The notes below the pieces were generated by a model. That model searched no databases. It was not told the DNA's origin and saw only the letters and a program-made list of their open reading frames with translations. A DNA stretch of 64,000 nt, taken from positions 62,001 through 126,000 of the forward strand of contig MJAN01000005.1 of assembly GCA_001875255.1 (NCBI GenBank). The letters run 5' to 3'. Within the stretch, counting starts at the first letter, position 1. Each line of letters starts with the position of its first letter. Shown piece by piece: positions 60,976-64,000 of this stretch. The translations under genes and the position numbers were made by a program. The stretch is from Candidatus Sabulitectum silens (GTDB taxonomy: Bacteria > Fermentibacterota > Fermentibacteria > Fermentibacterales > JCC-6).

Positions 60976-61996
60976 ATGAGCGAAAAGGACAACCCTCAAG
61001 AAAACCTTCCTGTCAGGAGATCAGATCTTCTGCACAAGGAAATGATTCAGCCTATGAGAGACACCGGGGTGCTTTCCAGGGGAGGCCAGGAGAATCCGGC
61101 AGTTCTATACCTGACTGGCCTTCGAAGCGAGTCTGGTCGCTACCAGATGATGAGGAAACTGGATAAGGTAGCCAGGGTCTTCGGCGGTTGCTCATGGATG
61201 GACTTCCCGTGGAGCAGACTTACACCCGAGATGGTTACTACTCTGGTATCGATGCTGGCAGAGCAGCACAAACCCGCCTATGTGAACGCGATTCTCGCAG
61301 CAATACATGGAGTGGCGGAGTGCGCCTTTGACAAGGGTCAGATGGATGCGGTGACCTATCGGCTGATCAGGAAGGTCAAGGCTATCAGGGGAGGTTCCAC
61401 GGAACCGGCAGGACGATACGTGAACGGAGGAGAGAGGGGAGCGATCATGGAAGCATGCCTCAGTGACCCCTCCCCTGTGGGGCGAAGAGACGCGGCTGTT
61501 CTGGCCTGTGCGTACCCAGGGGGACTCCGGAGAGGCGAGATAGCTTCCCTTACGAGAGAGGCGATTACAGACGACGGAGAGACTCTCAGCATCAAGGTCA
61601 CTGGCAAGGGCAGGAAAGAGCGTACCGTCTTTGTTGGCAATGGAGGTGCCTATGCCATCAGGGATTGGCTTGAGTGCCGTGGAGATGCTCCTGGCCCCTT
61701 TTCTGGGCAGGAAGACGGGGAGGACATCTCGTCGAAGGCAGGGGATAAGCTCTCAGAGCCTGAATGAGATAATGAAGCGTCGAGCCAGGCAAGCCGGAGT
61801 AGAGGATCTGGTTACACACGATCTCCGCCGGACGACAGCAAGTGACCTCCTGGATGTAACGGATGCAGTAACCGTGGCAGGATACCTAGGACATGCAAGC
61901 ACGAACACCACGGCGAAGTACGATCGAAGGGGTGAAAGGGCACGAAGGAAGGCGGCTCAGGAGCTTCATATTCCTTATGCAAGACGGAAGGAGTAA
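60976..61996 (+). CDS. Tyrosine recombinase / phage-type integrase (frame broken once)
   Basis: GGAGG lies about 9 bases before the ATG. The N-terminal SAM-like core-binding domain spans about residues 35-135 (WMDFPWSRLTPEMVTTLVSM). The catalytic domain has Arg in YPGGLRRGEIASLTRE, Lys in VTGKGRKERTVFV, HDLRR in LVTHDLRRTTASDLLDV, His in GYLGHASTNTTAKYDRR with the nucleophile Tyr in the same segment. The frame breaks near 61705. At about 340 residues it is Xer/integron-integrase-sized. Its GC is higher than its neighbours', pointing to a separate history. It may have driven insertion of the surrounding island. Confidence 0.88.
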
Positions 61997-62086
61997 CTAT
62001 ATCGATCAGGTCTTGTTACTGCTCACGCTAGAGAACTCGAAGAAGTATGATTGATTATTGTTGGGTGAATAGAGAATGGAGAATGT

Positions 62087-62506
62087 ATGCTTACAGAAGA
62101 TCAGGCAACTACCTTGATTGCTTTGCTTAAGGAATCAGCTCGAAAGACCGCTTTTTCTTGGTTCTCTTCTCAAAGGCATGATGAGATTTTCATAGCTACT
62201 GAAGGCAGTGATGTTGAGTTCGTACTTACCCTCAATCGTAACCCATTCGAAATCCGATTGCACTTCAGATCAAAACTGAATAATGTCGGATTGATGCGAA
62301 TAGACAGCGCTGCATATCATATAAACCCAGATGGAACCGAGTTGAGACGCACGCCACATATTCACATATTCAGAGAGAGTTATGGTTTGGAGTGGGCGGA
62401 GCCAATAGACTGGTTCTGGCCAGATAGACCTATTGAGACCTTGGAACGGTTTTTGGAGGAAGTGAATGCTAGATTTAGGGGAGGGATTCAACTCACCACT
62501 GAATAG
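62087..62506 (+). CDS. DUF6978-like small protein
   Basis: 139 residues, intact, with GGAG 5 bases before the ATG. The pattern TLNRNPFEIRLHFRSKLNNV, then MRIDSAAYHINPDGTELRRT, PHIHIFRESYGLEWAEPIDW and FLEEVNARF matches a family I recall as DUF6978, found in bacterial genomes beside DUF1828 proteins. It ends 8 bases before the next gene. Its role is unknown; a two-gene toxin-antitoxin-like or defence module is a reasonable guess. Confidence 0.65.
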   Translation: MLTEDQATTLIALLKESARKTAFSWFSSQRHDEIFIATEGSDVEFVLTLNRNPFEIRLHFRSKLNNVGLMRIDSAAYHINPDGTELRRTPHIHIFRESYGLEWAEPIDWFWPDRPIETLERFLEEVNARFRGGIQLTTE

Positions 62507-62514
62507 AGGTTACT

Positions 62515-63303
62515 ATGCAATGTGAGAATTCTTTTTTTGCGAAAGAATATGCTGAGTGGTTAACATCAAGGTTCTCGACTACTGTTCGCCAAGGTGTCTC
62601 TGAGATTTCAACTCCTTTCCTCGACGTACATAACGATGGTCTAAGAGTATATGTTGAACCATTTGATAGAGGTTATCTCCTGCATGACAATGGCTTGACT
62701 CTGGAAACTCTTTCGCTTCAGGGTATTGATATAGAATCATCCCAGCGGCGAAAAGAACTCATTGAATCAACACTAAGTACATTCGGGTTAACTATAGATA
62801 GTCAAAGAATCCAGACAATTGCAAACGATACTAATCTGCCTCAACGCGTTCACTTCTTGCTTTGTGGAATGAAACGTCTCTCTGATTTTTGGTTAACTTT
62901 GAGGTCTGCTAGCTCAACAGATTTCTTTGAGCGTGTTTGCACATATCTTGATGATAATGAAGTTTTGTATTCAACAAATGTTGTTATTCCAGGGAAAACA
63001 GTTGAACATCCAATAGACATACTGATACCCCTGCCAAGGCGTAAAGAAAGGCTTGTTAAGCTAATTGGAACGCCAAATGTGAACACCGCCAAAGTTGTTT
63101 CTTTTTCTTGGATTGAGATAGAGCAAGCAAGACCTAACTCAGAGCGCGTAGTGCTCGTTAATGATGCAGCGTCTAGCGATGATAGTATTGCAAAACGACT
63201 TAGTGACCAGACTGAAGCAATACTAAGCGGATATAGTACGGCATACTATCGATGGAGTCAGCGAAACGATTCGAGTTTCCAAGCTCTCTGGCGTACGGCG
63301 TAA
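62515..63303 (+). CDS. DUF1828/DUF1829 domain protein
   Basis: 262 residues, intact, with GAGG 5 bases before the ATG. The N-terminal DUF1828-like half is VSEISTPFLDVHNDGLRVYV, then DRGYLLHDNGLTLETLSLQG. The C-terminal DUF1829-like half is VVIPGKTVEHPIDILIPLPR, then SFSWIEIEQARPNSERVVLV. These two domains usually occur together in proteins of this length and unknown function. The second half looks like a restriction-fold-like alpha/beta core, with no catalytic residue I can assign. It is paired with the preceding gene. Confidence 0.7.
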   Translation: MQCENSFFAKEYAEWLTSRFSTTVRQGVSEISTPFLDVHNDGLRVYVEPFDRGYLLHDNGLTLETLSLQGIDIESSQRRKELIESTLSTFGLTIDSQRIQTIANDTNLPQRVHFLLCGMKRLSDFWLTLRSASSTDFFERVCTYLDDNEVLYSTNVVIPGKTVEHPIDILIPLPRRKERLVKLIGTPNVNTAKVVSFSWIEIEQARPNSERVVLVNDAASSDDSIAKRLSDQTEAILSGYSTAYYRWSQRNDSSFQALWRTA

Positions 63304-63367
63304 TCAGCAACAAGCGTTCCAGTGGGGTACGCCGATACTATAGAGTTCTTAAGACGAGCACATCCTA

Positions 63368-63395
63368 TTGACAAGAGTTAGTGGCTAGTTAATCA
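63368..63395 (+). promoter_or_regulatory. Possible promoter for the SLATT-like gene
   Basis: Consensus -35 TTGACA, a 16-base spacer, then TAATCA, about 70 bases before the ATG at 63468. The -10 is only moderate. Confidence 0.35.
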
Positions 63396-63467
63396 TAATG
63401 CGGTGCAAGAGGAATTGGGATAACTCGAGTCGGCATGAGGATTGCTGGCATTGAGGAAAGACGGAAT

Positions 63468-64000
63468 ATGTCGATAAAACCAGAGGAACGTCGGCGATCC
63501 AATGAGTTTGCCCTTCGATGCTTCGGCACAGCCTATATCTTCGAGCGCAGAGCAACTCCCCTGCGCGTTGCACTCAAGATACTTGCGTTCTCCAGTCTGG
63601 CCGGGCCATTGGCGATCGGTGCGCTGGTTATCGCCGTCGGAACGACCTCCCGCCTGATATTTTGGGCAGTCGCTCTTGCTGCCACCCTGAGCATAGCGCA
63701 AATCCTGCTTTCGCTGTGGTCTTTGGTGTCAGGTTGGCGAGATAACCTGGCCTACTACATCGACTCGAAGGCCGACAACTATCATCTCGCTGATCGATAT
63801 CACGATCTGGCCAATAGCACAGCCCTCTCGGATGCGAAGTGGCGTACCGAGATGGCTGTTCTTGAGACCATGGGCAGTAGTCGAGAACGGCTGGATCTTA
63901 GGCACGACATCAGCGACGATGAGAAGAGAATGGGACTTCGCGCTGGCTTGCGCCAGTATCAACGCGAGTGTGTGACCTGTGGCGAAACGCCACAGTCACT
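63468..64000 (+). CDS. SLATT-like two-TM protein with CxxC motif, cut by the window end
   Basis: Open from ATG 63468 to the end of the window (177 codons, no stop). After a basic N-terminus come two hydrophobic segments, IGALVIAVGTTSRLIFWAV and ATLSIAQILLSLWSLVSG, then a charged helical part (AYYIDSKADNYHLADRYHDL). The last residues are RQYQRECVTCGETPQS. This matches my memory of the mobilome CxxCx(11)CxxC family, relatives of SLATT (SMODS/SLOG-associated 2TM) effectors; the second CxxC would fall beyond the window. Such proteins are presumed membrane-acting effectors in nucleotide-signalling conflict systems. A sensor or cyclase partner may follow downstream. Confidence 0.65.
   Translation, partial: MSIKPEERRRSNEFALRCFGTAYIFERRATPLRVALKILAFSSLAGPLAIGALVIAVGTTSRLIFWAVALAATLSIAQILLSLWSLVSGWRDNLAYYIDSKADNYHLADRYHDLANSTALSDAKWRTEMAVLETMGSSRERLDLRHDISDDEKRMGLRAGLRQYQRECVTCGETPQS

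Noticed and set aside
38498-63335. GGTACGCC occurring at about 38499, 44096 and 63325 as a possible attachment site
   Set aside because: The first two lie inside the homologous HTH genes and are explained by that; the third shares only 8 bases, which can be chance.
1-64000. tRNA or rRNA genes, CRISPR arrays and complete insertion sequences
   Set aside because: I found no cloverleaf, no regularly spaced repeats and no transposase with terminal inverted repeats in the window.

Overview
The window looks like chromosome from an uncultured FCB-type candidate-phylum bacterium. Ca. Fermentibacterota / Aegiribacteria or a relative is my best guess, and it is an inference. The signs are at least five secreted proteins ending in a type-IX-secretion-like C-terminal sorting domain, a gingipain-like C25 protease, many Cys-lipoproteins, heavy AGG/ATA codon use and GC-rich DNA. 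Intact-looking genes are interrupted by single-base frame breaks more than fifty times, mostly in short homopolymers. I treat these as probable sequencing errors and give merged coordinates for such genes.

Region 1 (1-34 kb, GC-rich, ordinary chromosome): a small heat-shock protein behind a near-perfect sigma-54 promoter; TldD/PmbA metalloprotease pair; SlyD-like isomerase; three lipoproteins of CsgG/LPP20 type; a secreted CotH-kinase plus DUF1566 pair with sorting domains; small outer-membrane barrel; FMN reductase; metallophosphoesterase; FG-GAP secreted protein; persulfide dioxygenase-rhodanese; two tandem MgtE magnesium transporters; a CrtN/CrtP-like, aldehyde dehydrogenase, CrtN-like group suggesting an oxidised carotenoid; HtrA protease; a soluble TPR-PAS-histidine-kinase-receiver protein; an M2/M3-like metallopeptidase, a beta-propeller, an HD protein, a PPC-type lipoprotein and a secreted SagB-like nitroreductase.

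Region 2 (34-44.4 kb): large secreted proteins: a 5'-truncated CARDB-like protein, two T9SS-type cargo proteins, a formylglycine-generating-enzyme-like lipoprotein and a C25 peptidase with FG-GAP repeats. Two related recombinase-type HTH genes bracket the C25 peptidase and its neighbour.

Region 3 (44.4-64 kb, clearly AT-richer, a defence/mobile island): a six-gene plus-strand operon of Z1 ATPase, MORC/MutL-like GHKL ATPase, an unrecognised 323-residue protein, a DUF6339-like protein, a C5 cytosine methyltransferase and a PD-(D/E)XK (DUF4420-type) nuclease. Three bases away and converging on it is an EcoRII-type restriction system (Dcm-like methylase, EcoRII nuclease, Vsr repair nuclease). Then come about 2 kb of strand-skewed, hairpin-rich, apparently non-coding DNA leading into a group-II-intron-like reverse transcriptase without a recognisable domain V, an AlbA_2/Schlafen-type protein, a tyrosine recombinase, a DUF6978-like/DUF1828-DUF1829 pair, and the start of a two-TM SLATT-like protein with a CxxC motif that runs off the end. 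The MORC-Z1 operon and the reverse transcriptase with its flanking non-coding DNA are the best candidates for little-described biology here.
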